DNA from: an uncultured Eubacteriales bacterium
GTDB lineage: Bacteria > Bacillota > Clostridia > Oscillospirales > UMGS1783
Reading direction: 5' to 3'
Length of the DNA stretch: 64,000 nucleotides
Assembly: GCA_934456365.1 (NCBI GenBank)
Contig: CAKSHC010000001.1
Span: forward strand, 62,001-126,000
Shown here: in pieces, positions 33,335 to 44,056 of the stretch
Numbering within the stretch: position 1 is the first letter of the stretch
Layout of the letters: each line of letters begins with the position of its first letter
The notes under the pieces: generated by a model
What the model saw: only the letters and a program-made list of their open reading frames with translations
What the model was told of the DNA's origin: nothing
Database searches by the model: none
Translations under genes and position numbers: made by a program

Positions 33335-33556
33335 GGAAAAGGCTGAGAACGGAATCAGTAATTCGCATAACCGGCAAAGCGAGGCGCGGACGGTGGGAGC
33401 GCGCTGCGGGGAACGGATGAAAGCTCTCCGGGAGCCGCCCTGTGAAAGCAGGGCCGTTGTCCTGCGTTAAAGGCGAATGAGCGGCGCTGCGGCGCAACTT
33501 GGGTGGTAACACGGTAGGAATCGTCCCTTGATCTTCGGGGGACTTTATTTTTTTAT
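33335..33556 (+). promoter_or_regulatory. T-box leader controlling alaS
   Basis: A structured leader of ~240 nt with a stem I region (about 33340-33430), a small hairpin CCCTG/CAGGG (33438-33453) and a T-box core AACTTGGGTGGTAACACGG (33496-33514). It ends in a terminator: a 9-bp stem 33523-33531 with 33535-33543 and a T-run (33544-33554). Uncharged tRNA binding the T-box should favour the antiterminator. A possible specifier GCT (Ala) lies at 33423-33425 but this is tentative. The region between the nuclease gene and alaS (33240-33574) holds only this promoter and leader. Confidence 0.88.
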
Positions 33557-33574
33557 CGGAGGTTTTGGAACAAC

Positions 33575-36211
<2,637 letters not shown>

Positions 36212-36221
36212 GGAGAGAAAC

Positions 36222-36566
36222 ATGGAAAATTGCGTTTTCTGTCAGATTGCGGCGGGAGAGATTCCCTCTCAGATGGTGTATGAGAACGAAAAGGTTTTAG
36301 CCTTTCGCGATATTCATCCCATGGCACCGGTTCACATTGTGGTGATTCCGAAGGAGCATGTGCTGGAGCGGGCAAGCGAGGTGGCGCCGGAAAATGCGGC
36401 GGTGGTGGCGGATTGCTTTTTGGCCATCGCAGAGATTGCCCGGCAGGAAAAGCTGGACGGTGGGTTCCGGGTGATCACCAACAGCGGGGAGGACGCCTGT
36501 CAATCGGTCCCTCATTTGCATTTTCATATTCTGGCCGGTAAGAAATTGCCGGATTCGTTGGCATAA
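36222..36566 (+). CDS. HIT family nucleotide-binding protein
   Basis: 114 residues. CVFCQIAAGEIPSQMVYE at the start and the histidine triad HLHFHILAG near the C-terminus define the Hint-like branch. Such proteins hydrolyse nucleoside phosphoramidates or aminoacyl adenylates. The gene begins 10 nt after alaS, with AGGAGAG as ribosome site. Hydrolysis of stray alanyl-AMP is possible but speculative. Confidence 0.93.
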   Translation: MENCVFCQIAAGEIPSQMVYENEKVLAFRDIHPMAPVHIVVIPKEHVLERASEVAPENAAVVADCFLAIAEIARQEKLDGGFRVITNSGEDACQSVPHLHFHILAGKKLPDSLA

Positions 36567-36576
36567 GGAGGCAGCT

Positions 36577-37140
36577 ATGCAAGAAACGTATCGGATCAAT
36601 ATCTGCGGACTGGAGCGGGATCTTCCGGTTTGTCCGCTTCACGGAAATCTCTATATTGCCGGATTTGTGATGTTCGGCGATGTGGAAATGACGGAAACCT
36701 GCGCGGCTGAACTGCTCAAACGCTGCCCTGAGCATGATCTTGTGCTCACCGCTGAGAGCAAGGGAATTCCTCTGGCTTATGAAATGGCGCGGCAGGAAAA
36801 GGGGAAATATCTGGTTGCCCGCAAAGGCTTGAAGCTTTACATGAAGAACCCGATTTCCGTGGAGGTGCAGTCGATCACGACGGCGCGGCTGCAGACCCTT
36901 TACATCGATCAGGCGGATGCGGATCGGATGAAGGGACGCCGGATTCTGATTGTGGACGATGTGATCAGCACGGGCGAATCTTTGCGTGCGATGGAAAAGC
37001 TCGTGGAGGCGGCCGGAGGCGTGATTGTCGGCCGGGCTGCCGTTTTGGCAGAAGGCGACGCGGCCAAGCGGGATGATCTTGTGTTTTTGCAGGAGCTTCC
37101 GCTTTTGGTGGATGAGGACGCGAAAGGAGAAGAGAAATGA
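36577..37140 (+). CDS. Purine phosphoribosyltransferase family protein
   Basis: 187 residues. The PRPP-binding motif ILIVDDVISTGESL is clear. DLVLTAESKGIPLAYEMA is the upstream loop, and KGLKLYMKNP resembles the adenine/xanthine phosphoribosyltransferase class. It is probably a purine salvage enzyme; the base is not determinable. ATAAGGAGGCAG precedes the start and the stop overlaps the next gene by ATGA. Confidence 0.85.
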   Translation: MQETYRINICGLERDLPVCPLHGNLYIAGFVMFGDVEMTETCAAELLKRCPEHDLVLTAESKGIPLAYEMARQEKGKYLVARKGLKLYMKNPISVEVQSITTARLQTLYIDQADADRMKGRRILIVDDVISTGESLRAMEKLVEAAGGVIVGRAAVLAEGDAAKRDDLVFLQELPLLVDEDAKGEEK

Positions 37141-38003
37141 GCCTGACGACAATTTCCAATGGTAAGTATACGGCGGTGATTTGCGATAAAGGCGCGGAGC
37201 TTTACAGCTTGAAGGCCGGCGGGATCGAATACATCTGGCAGGCGGACGCGGCTTACTGGAATCGTCATGCACCGGTGCTGTTTCCTTTTGTGGGGCGCTG
37301 CAAGGGGGACAGCTACACCTATGGCGACGCTTCTTATAGAATGAAGCAGCATGGATTTGCCCGCGATAATGTGTTTGAAGTTGAGCGGGTAGGGGAGACC
37401 AGCGCGTCTTTTGTGCTTCGTTCCAATCTGGAGCTGAAGAAGATTTATCCGTTTGATTTTGAGCTGCATGTGGAATATCGGCTCGGCGGTGCCGGGCTGG
37501 AGGTTGTTTACACCGTGAAAAACAACGGTGGAAGCGTGATGTTCTACTCGATCGGTTCTCACGAGGCTTATCGCTGCCCGTTGGTTGAAGGGGAGCGGTT
37601 TGAGGATTATCGGCTTCGGTTCGGCACCAACGAGCGGCTGGATCGTTTTTATCTGGACGACGGCCTGACCAGCCGTGACAGTGACCCCTTTATTGATTTC
37701 GGGCAGGAGCTGGCGCTTAAGCACGAGTATTTCTACCGGAGCGTGGCGGTTCTCAAAAACCTTCGCTCCACTTCGGTCACGCTCAAGAGCCGTGTGAGCG
37801 GACATGGCGTGGAGGTGCGTTTTGCCGGCTTCAAGAACTTCGGCGTTTGGCAGGCAAAGGATGCACCTTTCCTGGCGCTGGAGCCCTGGAACGGGATTTC
37901 CGACGAGGCGGCTTTCTTCGGAACGCTGCCGACCAAGACGGATATCCTTCGTTTGAATGCGGGGGCCAGTCAGGTCTTTACGCACAGCATTCACCCGTTT
38001 TAA
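37137..38003 (+). CDS. Aldose 1-epimerase family protein (LacX-like)
   Basis: 288 residues with a galactose-mutarotase fold. Landmarks: LKAGGIEYIWQAD, WNRHAPVLFPFVGRCK, YRMKQHGFARDN, IGSHEAYRCPL (catalytic His region), and ALEPWNGISDE near the end (general-base Glu region). It would interconvert sugar anomers. The start overlaps the phosphoribosyltransferase stop (ATGA), and a terminator follows the stop. Confidence 0.88.
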   Translation: MSLTTISNGKYTAVICDKGAELYSLKAGGIEYIWQADAAYWNRHAPVLFPFVGRCKGDSYTYGDASYRMKQHGFARDNVFEVERVGETSASFVLRSNLELKKIYPFDFELHVEYRLGGAGLEVVYTVKNNGGSVMFYSIGSHEAYRCPLVEGERFEDYRLRFGTNERLDRFYLDDGLTSRDSDPFIDFGQELALKHEYFYRSVAVLKNLRSTSVTLKSRVSGHGVEVRFAGFKNFGVWQAKDAPFLALEPWNGISDEAAFFGTLPTKTDILRLNAGASQVFTHSIHPF

Positions 38004-38013
38004 GAGGAATTCG

Positions 38014-38042
38014 AAAAAGAGGGCTTTTTGCCCTCTTTTTTT
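38014..38042 (+). terminator. Terminator of the alaS gene group
   Basis: An 11-bp stem AAAAAGAGGGC/GCCCTCTTTTT with a TTTTT loop and a continuing T-run, 10 nt after the epimerase stop. Confidence 0.9.
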
Positions 38043-38053
38043 ATGGAAAAGGC

Positions 38054-38082
38054 TTGCTTTTTGCGAAGGAATGTGTTATAAA
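38054..38082 (+). promoter_or_regulatory. Promoter of the homoserine/aspartokinase operon
   Basis: TTGCTT (38054-38059), a 17-bp spacer and TATAAA (38077-38082), 42 bp before the ATG at 38124. Confidence 0.6.
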
Positions 38083-38123
38083 TGTTCTCAAATCGTTGAC
38101 AAGTGTTCACGAAAGGTGATCGA

Positions 38124-38564
38124 ATGGGTGAGAAGAAATATTACATTGTGGCGGATGATCTGATCCCGGAGGCGGCGGTGAAAACGCTGGAAGCCAAGCG
38201 CATGCTCAAGAAAGGCGAGGTGCGCACGGCGACCGAGGCGGCGAAGGCTGTCGGCATATCGCGTGGGGTTTTCTACAAATATAAAGACAAGATCCATCCT
38301 TTCTACGACAAGGGGATTGATCGGGTGGTCACGCTTTATGCCGTTTTAGCGGATCGGGCGGGGGCGTTGAGCTCCTTTTTGGGAATTTTCGCAGGCGCGG
38401 GCGCCAATATTCTGACCATGACCCAAACGCCGCCCATGGACGGCGCGGCGTCGATTTCGGTGACGGCGCATATTGGGGAACTGGAAATGCCGCTGGAGCA
38501 GCTTCTGGAAAAGCTGCGGGCGAGCGAAGATGTGATTGAAATGGATTTTGTGACCGGAGAATAA
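38124..38564 (+). CDS. ACT domain protein of the UPF0735/PheB family
   Basis: 146 residues from the ATG at 38124 (AAAGGTGA just upstream), giving the family start MGEKKYYIVADDLIPEA. An N-terminal helix-turn-helix-like part has TATEAAKAVGISRGVFYKYKD (residues about 40-60), and a C-terminal ACT domain starts VVTLYAVLADRAGALS. It is likely an amino-acid-sensing regulator. Only 11 nt separate it from hom, which here lacks its own ACT domain, so this protein may supply the sensing function. Confidence 0.88.
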   Translation: MGEKKYYIVADDLIPEAAVKTLEAKRMLKKGEVRTATEAAKAVGISRGVFYKYKDKIHPFYDKGIDRVVTLYAVLADRAGALSSFLGIFAGAGANILTMTQTPPMDGAASISVTAHIGELEMPLEQLLEKLRASEDVIEMDFVTGE

Positions 38565-38575
38565 AGGAGAAACCT

Positions 38576-39709
38576 ATGGCAAAAGCAGCAATTTTGGGCC
38601 ACGGCGTTGTGGGCAGCGGTGTGGCGGAGCTTCTGATCGGACATGCCGACCGGATCGCCGGGCGGGCGGGGGAGCCGATCGAGGTGAAGTACATTCTGGA
38701 TATCCGGGAGTTTCCGGAGCTTTCCTATGCCGATCGGTTCACCCGGGATTTCGAGCAGATCGTTTCCGATCCCGAGGTGGGAATTGTGGTCGAGGTGATC
38801 GGCGGGTTGCACCCGGCTTATGATTTCGTGGCGCGGGCACTGCGGGAGGGCAAGAGCGTTGTGACCTCCAACAAGGAGCTGGTAGCCGAAAAGGGGCTTG
38901 AGCTTTTGGCGATTGCCCGGGAAAAGGGAGTGAAATTCCTTTTTGAGGCAAGCGTGGGCGGCGGCATTCCCATTCTGCGGCCGATGGTGCGCTGCCTGGC
39001 CGGAAACGAGATCGATTCGGTTTGCGGCATTCTGAACGGCACGACCAACTACATTCTGACCAAGATGATCCGCGAAAACGAGCCTTTTGCCGACGCGCTG
39101 AAAACGGCGCAGAAGCTCGGTTATGCCGAGGCGAATCCGACAGCGGATGTCGAGGGGATCGACGCCTGCCGCAAAATCTGCATTCTCTCGGCTTTGATGA
39201 CGGGTAAGCACATCTCTCCGAGCCGGATTTCGACCGAAGGCATCACCGGGATCACAGCCGGTTTGGTGGAGGCGGCGGCCAAGGCGGGCTGTGTTGTAAA
39301 GCTTTTGGGGCTTACCCGCCGGACCGAGCGGGGAATTTTCGCGATGGTGGCGCCCTTTGCCGTGGCGAAGGAACACCCGCTGGCCGGGGTGGAGGATGTG
39401 TTTAACGGGATCCTGGTTCATGGCGACGCGGTGGATGAGGTTGTTTTTATCGGCCGGGGAGCCGGAAAGATGCCGACGGCCAGCGCGGTGGTCGGAGATG
39501 TGATCGAGTGTGTCAAGGCGGCCGGGGAGCGGAATACACTGGAGTGGGAAGAGATTTCCGACAAAGAGCTTCTTCCGGCTTCCGAGGTGGCGTTTCGCCG
39601 GCTGGTGTGCTTCCCCGGCGGGGAAAGCCGGATGACCGAGCCGATGGACGACGCGGCCTTTGCGGCAGCCTATCCCGATCCGGCTGTGCGCAGCATACGA
39701 GTGATTTGA
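38576..39709 (+). CDS. hom: Homoserine dehydrogenase without C-terminal ACT domain
   Basis: 377 residues. NAD(P)-binding motif ILGHGVVGSGV (residues 6-16), SNKELVAEKG, ASVGGGIPILRPM, GILNGTTNYILTKM and EANPTADVEGIDACRK define the enzyme. It reduces aspartate semialdehyde to homoserine. Most bacterial versions are ~400-440 residues with a C-terminal ACT domain; this one stops after the catalytic and dimer domains. AAAGGAG precedes the ATG. Aspartokinase follows after 31 nt. Confidence 0.95.
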   Translation: MAKAAILGHGVVGSGVAELLIGHADRIAGRAGEPIEVKYILDIREFPELSYADRFTRDFEQIVSDPEVGIVVEVIGGLHPAYDFVARALREGKSVVTSNKELVAEKGLELLAIAREKGVKFLFEASVGGGIPILRPMVRCLAGNEIDSVCGILNGTTNYILTKMIRENEPFADALKTAQKLGYAEANPTADVEGIDACRKICILSALMTGKHISPSRISTEGITGITAGLVEAAAKAGCVVKLLGLTRRTERGIFAMVAPFAVAKEHPLAGVEDVFNGILVHGDAVDEVVFIGRGAGKMPTASAVVGDVIECVKAAGERNTLEWEEISDKELLPASEVAFRRLVCFPGGESRMTEPMDDAAFAAAYPDPAVRSIRVI

Positions 39710-39740
39710 CGGAAATTGAGAGTGAAGGAGAGCAGGGGCA

Positions 39741-40952
39741 ATGAGTTTGATTGTTCAGAAATTCGGCGGCTCCTCGGTGGCGAATGCCGACCGGGTGAGA
39801 AATGTTGCCGAGATTGTGACCGATACCTATCGGGCGGGAAATCAGGTGGTGGTTGTGGTTTCCGCTCAGGGGGATACGACGGATGATCTGATTGAGAAGG
39901 CGCGGGAGATCAATCCCAAGGCTTCCAATCGGGAGATGGATGTTTTGCTCAGCAGCGGCGAGCAGATCAGCATGGCGCTTTTGGCGATGGCGATCGAGAA
40001 GCTGGGGTATCCGGTTGTTTCGCTGACCGGCTGGCAGGTTCCCATTCGATCCACCAACCAGTATTCCAACGCGCGGATCCGGGACGTTGGAACCGAACGG
40101 CTGGAGATGGAGCTGGATAAGAGCCGGATCGTGATTGTGGCGGGTTTTCAGGGAATCAACCAGTGGGACGACATCACCACGCTGGGGCGCGGCGGTTCGG
40201 ACACCACGGCGGTGGCTTTGGCGGCGGCGCTTCATGCGGATCTTTGCCAGATCTATACCGATGTGGACGGGGTTTACGACGCCGATCCGCGCATTGTGAA
40301 AAACGCGACCAAGCTGGATGAGATCACCTACGACGAGATGTTGGAGCTGGCGACGCTCGGCGCGCAGGTGCTTCACAACCGCAGTGTGGAGCTGGCGAAG
40401 AAATTTCACATCAATCTGGAGGTGCTTTCGAGCTTTCATCGGGTTCCGGGCACCAAGATCAAGGAGGATACGAAGTTGGAGAAGTTGATGATTACCGGAC
40501 TGGCAAAGGATAAGGATGTGGCGCGGATCGCGCTGACCGAGATCGAGGACGCGCCTGGTCAGGCTTTCAAGGTTTTCTCGGTGCTGGCCAAGGAGAAGAT
40601 CAATGTGGATCTGATCCTGCAGTCCATCGGCCGCAACAACACCAAGGATATTTCCTTTACCGTCAGCAAAGCCAATCTTGTCCGGGCCATGGAGGCTTTG
40701 GAAAAGAACAAGAGCTACGTGGGGTATCAATCGATCGAGACCGATGAGAACATCGTGAAGGTTTCGGTGGTGGGCGCCGGCATGGCTTCCAATCCCGGTG
40801 TGGCAGCGAAGGTGTTTGAAGCTCTTTACAATGCCAACATCAACATTCACATGATTTCGACCAGCGAGATCAAGATTTCGGTTCTGATCGACGCGGAGGA
40901 CGCGGATCGGGCGATGAATGTGATCCACGATTATTTCGGGCTGGCCCGCTGA
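39741..40952 (+). CDS. lysC: Aspartate kinase with two ACT domains
   Basis: 403 residues. The kinase domain begins VQKFGGSSV (K7 region), with SSGEQISMALLA, TLGRGGSDTTAVALA and TDVDGVYDADPR. Two C-terminal ACT domains start about residues 262 and 343 (IALTEIEDAPGQAFKVFSVLA and VSVVGAGMASNPGVAAKVFEAL). It makes aspartyl phosphate for Lys/Thr/Met synthesis, and end-product feedback through the ACT pair is expected. GAAGGAGAGCAGGGGC lies before the ATG. Confidence 0.95.
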   Translation: MSLIVQKFGGSSVANADRVRNVAEIVTDTYRAGNQVVVVVSAQGDTTDDLIEKAREINPKASNREMDVLLSSGEQISMALLAMAIEKLGYPVVSLTGWQVPIRSTNQYSNARIRDVGTERLEMELDKSRIVIVAGFQGINQWDDITTLGRGGSDTTAVALAAALHADLCQIYTDVDGVYDADPRIVKNATKLDEITYDEMLELATLGAQVLHNRSVELAKKFHINLEVLSSFHRVPGTKIKEDTKLEKLMITGLAKDKDVARIALTEIEDAPGQAFKVFSVLAKEKINVDLILQSIGRNNTKDISFTVSKANLVRAMEALEKNKSYVGYQSIETDENIVKVSVVGAGMASNPGVAAKVFEALYNANINIHMISTSEIKISVLIDAEDADRAMNVIHDYFGLAR

Positions 40953-40982
40953 AGCGGAATTTGAAAAAAATGAAAAAAAGAC

Positions 40983-41011
40983 TTGCCAAACGGGCGGGGG
41001 TGTGATACACT
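40983..41011 (+). promoter_or_regulatory. Promoter of the rpmG-secE-nusG cluster
   Basis: TTGCCA (40983-40988), a 17-bp spacer and TACACT (41006-41011), 85 bp before rpmG. No clear terminator for lysC was found upstream. Confidence 0.6.
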
Positions 41012-41095
41012 TAAACCACCTAATTGTCGGGTCTTTTTTTTGTGCGCAAAAATTCCCGGCACAGGGAGGCAAAATAATAGGAGGTGCCGTTAGAC

Positions 41096-41245
41096 ATGAG
41101 GGTTAAAATTACATTAGCTTGCACGGAATGCAAACAGCGTAATTATGACACGGTCAAAAACAAGAAGAACAGTCCGGACCGGCTGGAAATGAACAAGTAT
41201 TGCCGTTTCTGCCACAAGCACACCCTTCACAGGGAAAGTAAGTAA
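41096..41245 (+). CDS. rpmG: 50S ribosomal protein L33
   Basis: 49 residues. Translation begins MRVKITLACTECKQRNYDT and ends KHTLHRESK, with two CxxC pairs (CTEC and CRFC), the zinc-binding form of L33. ATAGGAGGTGCCG precedes the ATG. Position directly before secE and nusG is the standard Firmicutes order. Confidence 0.97.
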   Translation: MRVKITLACTECKQRNYDTVKNKKNSPDRLEMNKYCRFCHKHTLHRESK

Positions 41246-41257
41246 GGAGACACGAAA

Positions 41258-41491
41258 ATGGCTAAAAACGCTGAAAAGACCGAAGCTCCGGCCAAGGTCA
41301 AAAAGCCGCGTCGCAAGCTTTCCGTTATCCTGAAGCAGTTCCGCAGTGACATCAAGAAGATCACCTGGCCGTCCGGTAAGACCGTGCTGCGCAACACGGT
41401 GATGGTTCTGGTTGTGATGATCGTTGTTGCGGCATTGATCGGTGTGATCGATCTCGGTCTTACGAAACTGCTCGAGCTGATTGTTTCCTAA
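41258..41491 (+). CDS. secE: Preprotein translocase subunit SecE
   Basis: 77 residues. A basic N-terminal half is followed by FRSDIKKITWPSGKTVLRNT, the conserved amphipathic region. One transmembrane helix (about 47-66) comes next. It is the clamp subunit of SecYEG. TAAGGAGACACG precedes the ATG, 12 nt after rpmG. Confidence 0.95.
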   Translation: MAKNAEKTEAPAKVKKPRRKLSVILKQFRSDIKKITWPSGKTVLRNTVMVLVVMIVVAALIGVIDLGLTKLLELIVS

Positions 41492-41506
41492 GAGGGAGAA
41501 AAGCGG

Positions 41507-42022
41507 ATGGCAGATGCAAAGTGGTATGTGGCTCATACCTATTCCGGTTACGAGAACAAGGTTGCGGCGAATCTGGAAAAGATCGTTGAAAATCGCGGCC
41601 TCCAGGATCTGATTCAGGCGGTGCGCGTGCCGACCGAAATCGTGACGGAAGTGACCGAAAAGGGAAAGAACGAGGTGGAACGCAAGGTCTTTCCGGGCTA
41701 TGTCCTCGTGAAGATGGTGATGATGGATGATACCTGGTATATCGTCCGCAACATCCGCGGGGTGACCGGATTTGTCGGCCCCGGTTCCAAGCCGGTTCCC
41801 CTGACCGATCGCGAGGTGGAGAACCTCGGCATCGATCAGAAAACGGTTGAAATCAATTTCGCTGTCGGCGATACTCTCCAAATCACGGACGGGCCCCTGG
41901 CGGGCTTTACCGGAACCGTGGCGGAGATCGACGTTGACAAAAACAGAGTGCGCTTGATCGTTCAGATGTTCGGCAAGGAAACGCCGGCCGATCTGGAGCT
42001 GACTCAGGTTGCGCCTCTGTGA
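41507..42022 (+). CDS. nusG: Transcription termination/antitermination factor NusG
   Basis: 171 residues. WYVAHTYSGYENKVAANLEK opens the NGN domain. KVFPGYVLVKM, RGVTGFVG and the KOW region VGDTLQITDGPLAGFTGTVAEID follow. It binds RNA polymerase and couples it to Rho or the ribosome. Normal length. Confidence 0.97.
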   Translation: MADAKWYVAHTYSGYENKVAANLEKIVENRGLQDLIQAVRVPTEIVTEVTEKGKNEVERKVFPGYVLVKMVMMDDTWYIVRNIRGVTGFVGPGSKPVPLTDREVENLGIDQKTVEINFAVGDTLQITDGPLAGFTGTVAEIDVDKNRVRLIVQMFGKETPADLELTQVAPL

Positions 42023-42038
42023 CCTGCCCGACCTTTGA

Positions 42039-42073
42039 GTGGGAGGTGCGCCAAAGGCGTGCCGCCGAACCAC
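42039..42073 (+). promoter_or_regulatory. Structured leader before rplK (possible L1-binding site)
   Basis: A GTGG (42039-42042) that can pair with CCAC (42070-42073), enclosing GA and an internal hairpin GGTGCGCC/GGCGTGCC, then CCGAA. The same plan recurs before rplA. It lies just before the ribosome site AGGAGGT of rplK. L1-mediated translational control is inferred. Confidence 0.5.
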
Positions 42074-42098
42074 AATTTACCGTAGGAGGTGTACAACA

Positions 42099-42524
42099 AT
42101 GGCTCAAAAGGTTGTTGGTTATATTAAATTGCAGATCGAAGCAGGAAAGGCAACTCCGGCCCCTCCGGTCGGCCCTGCGCTCGGTCAGCACGGCGTCAAT
42201 ATCATGGCGTTTACCAAGGAATTCAATGAGAGAACCAAAAATCAGATGGGGTATGTGATCCCTGTCGTGATTACCGTTTATGCGGACAGATCCTTTACCT
42301 TCATCACCAAAACGCCGCCCGCTCCCGTTTTGATCAAGAAGGCCTGCGGCCTGGACAAGGCGTCCGGTGTGCCGAACAAGAATAAGGTTGCCTCTCTGAC
42401 CAAGGATCAGGTCAAGGCGATTGCCGAGCAGAAAATGCCGGATCTCAACGCGGCTTCTCTGGAAGCGGCTATGTCCATGGTGGCCGGCACGGCCAGAAGC
42501 ATGGGGATCACGGTCGAGGAATAA
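42099..42524 (+). CDS. rplK: 50S ribosomal protein L11
   Basis: 141 residues from the ATG at 42099 (AGGAGGTGTACAAC upstream). MAQKVVGYIKLQIEAGKATPAPPVGPALGQ-type N-domain with the proline-rich linker, and a C-terminal RNA-binding domain ending AGTARSMGITVE. It forms the GTPase-associated centre with 23S rRNA. Confidence 0.97.
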   Translation: MAQKVVGYIKLQIEAGKATPAPPVGPALGQHGVNIMAFTKEFNERTKNQMGYVIPVVITVYADRSFTFITKTPPAPVLIKKACGLDKASGVPNKNKVASLTKDQVKAIAEQKMPDLNAASLEAAMSMVAGTARSMGITVEE

Positions 42525-42537
42525 CCCCGCTTCACTT

Positions 42538-42565
42538 GTGGGAGGGACACCCCCGAATTAACCAC
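42538..42565 (+). promoter_or_regulatory. Structured leader before rplA (possible L1-binding site)
   Basis: GTGG (42538-42541) pairs with CCAC (42562-42565), enclosing GA, a small GGG/CCC hairpin and CCCGAA. It is 21 nt before the rplA ATG and repeats the layout seen before rplK. Confidence 0.5.
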
Positions 42566-42586
42566 TTTATGGAGGATTTTTAGGAA

Positions 42587-43282
42587 ATGTTCAGAGGAAA
42601 GAATTATCAGGAGAGCGTAAAGCTCATCGATAGAGCGCGGCTCTATGACAGTGCGGAAGCTTTCGGCATTGTTGTGCAGACCGCGAAAGCCAAGTTTGAT
42701 GAAACGGTGGAAGCTCATATTAAGCTTGGTGTGGACTCCCGTCATGCCGATCAGCAGGTTCGCGGCGCCATGGTGCTGCCCCACGGGACCGGCAAAAACA
42801 CTCGCGTGCTCGTCTTTGCCCGCGGCGACAAGGCCAAAGAGGCCGAGGCTGCCGGAGCGGAGTTCGTTGGCGCGGAGGATATGGTTGAAAAGATCCAGAA
42901 GGAAAACTTCTTTGATTTTGACATCATCGTGGCTACCCCGGATATGATGGGCCTTGTGGGCCGTCTGGGTAAGGTTCTCGGCCCGAAGGGCTTGATGCCG
43001 AACCCGAAGGCCGGCACAGTGACCATGAATGTGGCGGACGCCGTGAAGGAGATCAAAGCCGGTAAGATCGAGTATCGTTTGGATAAAACCAATATCATTC
43101 ATTGCCCGATCGGCAAGGCTTCCTTCGGTCCCGAGAAGCTGAATGAGAACTTTGAGGCGCTGATTCGCGCCATTGTGAAGGCCAAGCCGGCTGCCGCCAA
43201 GGGCGCTTACATCAAGAGCTGCGTGGTGGCTTCCACGATGGGTCCCGGCATCAAGATCAATACCGGCAAATATCTTGCTTAA
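42587..43282 (+). CDS. rplA: 50S ribosomal protein L1
   Basis: 231 residues, normal length. MFRGKNYQESVKLIDR start; KFDETVEAHIKLGVDSRHADQQVRGAMVLPHGTGK and VLGPKGLMPNPKAGTV are diagnostic. It builds the L1 stalk and may repress its own operon through the preceding leader. GGAGG lies upstream. Confidence 0.97.
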   Translation: MFRGKNYQESVKLIDRARLYDSAEAFGIVVQTAKAKFDETVEAHIKLGVDSRHADQQVRGAMVLPHGTGKNTRVLVFARGDKAKEAEAAGAEFVGAEDMVEKIQKENFFDFDIIVATPDMMGLVGRLGKVLGPKGLMPNPKAGTVTMNVADAVKEIKAGKIEYRLDKTNIIHCPIGKASFGPEKLNENFEALIRAIVKAKPAAAKGAYIKSCVVASTMGPGIKINTGKYLA

Positions 43283-43287
43283 AGGTC

Positions 43288-43316
43288 TTGACAGGGAGCG
43301 CATATTGTGCTATCCT
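43288..43316 (+). promoter_or_regulatory. rplJ-rplL promoter
   Basis: TTGACA (43288-43293), a 17-bp spacer and TATCCT (43311-43316), immediately after the rplA stop. Confidence 0.75.
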
Positions 43317-43324
43317 ATACAAAG

Positions 43325-43449
43325 TTAAGAGAAGTTCATTCTTAAGACAGCAGGTGCTTTTAGCGTAACCGGATTCCGGGCCCGCCGAGGAAGGAACGAA
43401 AGAGCGATCTTTTGCGTCCTTTTCCGCGCGTCGGGGAAGGACGCTTTTT
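43325..43449 (+). promoter_or_regulatory. L10 leader with terminator-like hairpin
   Basis: AAGACAGCAGGTG and CCCGCCGAGGAAGG (about 43340-43394) match the conserved L10-leader RNA core that binds the L10-L12 complex. Downstream, a 12-bp stem with wobble pairs (43414-43425 with 43433-43444) is followed by TTTTT (43445-43449), a typical attenuator. The rplJ start is at 43481. Confidence 0.8.
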
Positions 43450-43480
43450 GTGCCCATCTTTTATCGGGAGGTGAAAAACT

Positions 43481-44017
43481 GTGCCCAGTCAACAGATTCT
43501 CGAACAGAAAAAGCAGATCGTGGCTTCTCTGGTGGATAAGCTGAAGAATTCTTCCGCAGGCGTGTTGGTCGATTACAAAGGCATCACGGTGGAAGACGAC
43601 ACCAAGCTTCGCAAAGAGCTGCGTGAGGCCGGCGTTCATTACGGTGTTTATAAAAACACTCTGATCAAGTTCGCCATGGATGAGATCGGTTTCTCCGAGC
43701 TCGATCATGTGCTCAACGGAACGACCGCCGTCGCTTTTTCCGAAGACCTGACCGCCGGCGCCCGTATTCTCTGCGAATTTGCCAAGAAGCATGACAATTT
43801 CTCGGTGAAGGGCGGCTATGTGGAAGGGAAGGCCATGGACGCTGAGGGTGTTCAGATGCTGGCGTCTCTGCCCAGCAAGGAAGTCCTTATCGCTCAGGTT
43901 CTCGCCGGCTTCAATGCGCCGATCTCCGGGTTTGCCAATGTGCTTAACGGCAATCTCCGCGGCCTTGTGGTGGCGCTCAACGCAATCCGTGAAAAGCAGG
44001 AAAAACAGGCTTCTTAA
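43481..44017 (+). CDS. rplJ: 50S ribosomal protein L10
   Basis: 178 residues with a GTG start; GGGAGGTG lies 7 nt upstream. MPSQQILEQKKQIVASLVDKL, VLVDYKGITVEDDTKLR and REAGVHYGVYKNTLIKFA are conserved. Its C-terminal helix anchors L7/L12 dimers. With L12 it likely represses through the upstream leader. Confidence 0.97.
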   Translation: MPSQQILEQKKQIVASLVDKLKNSSAGVLVDYKGITVEDDTKLRKELREAGVHYGVYKNTLIKFAMDEIGFSELDHVLNGTTAVAFSEDLTAGARILCEFAKKHDNFSVKGGYVEGKAMDAEGVQMLASLPSKEVLIAQVLAGFNAPISGFANVLNGNLRGLVVALNAIREKQEKQAS

Positions 44018-44056
44018 GCCGAATCAAACAACAATTATTATTTGGAGGAAATTACA

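Noticed and set aside
33335..33556. Searched the leader for a tRNA gene
   Set aside because: No cloverleaf was found; the structure, terminator and position fit a T-box leader.
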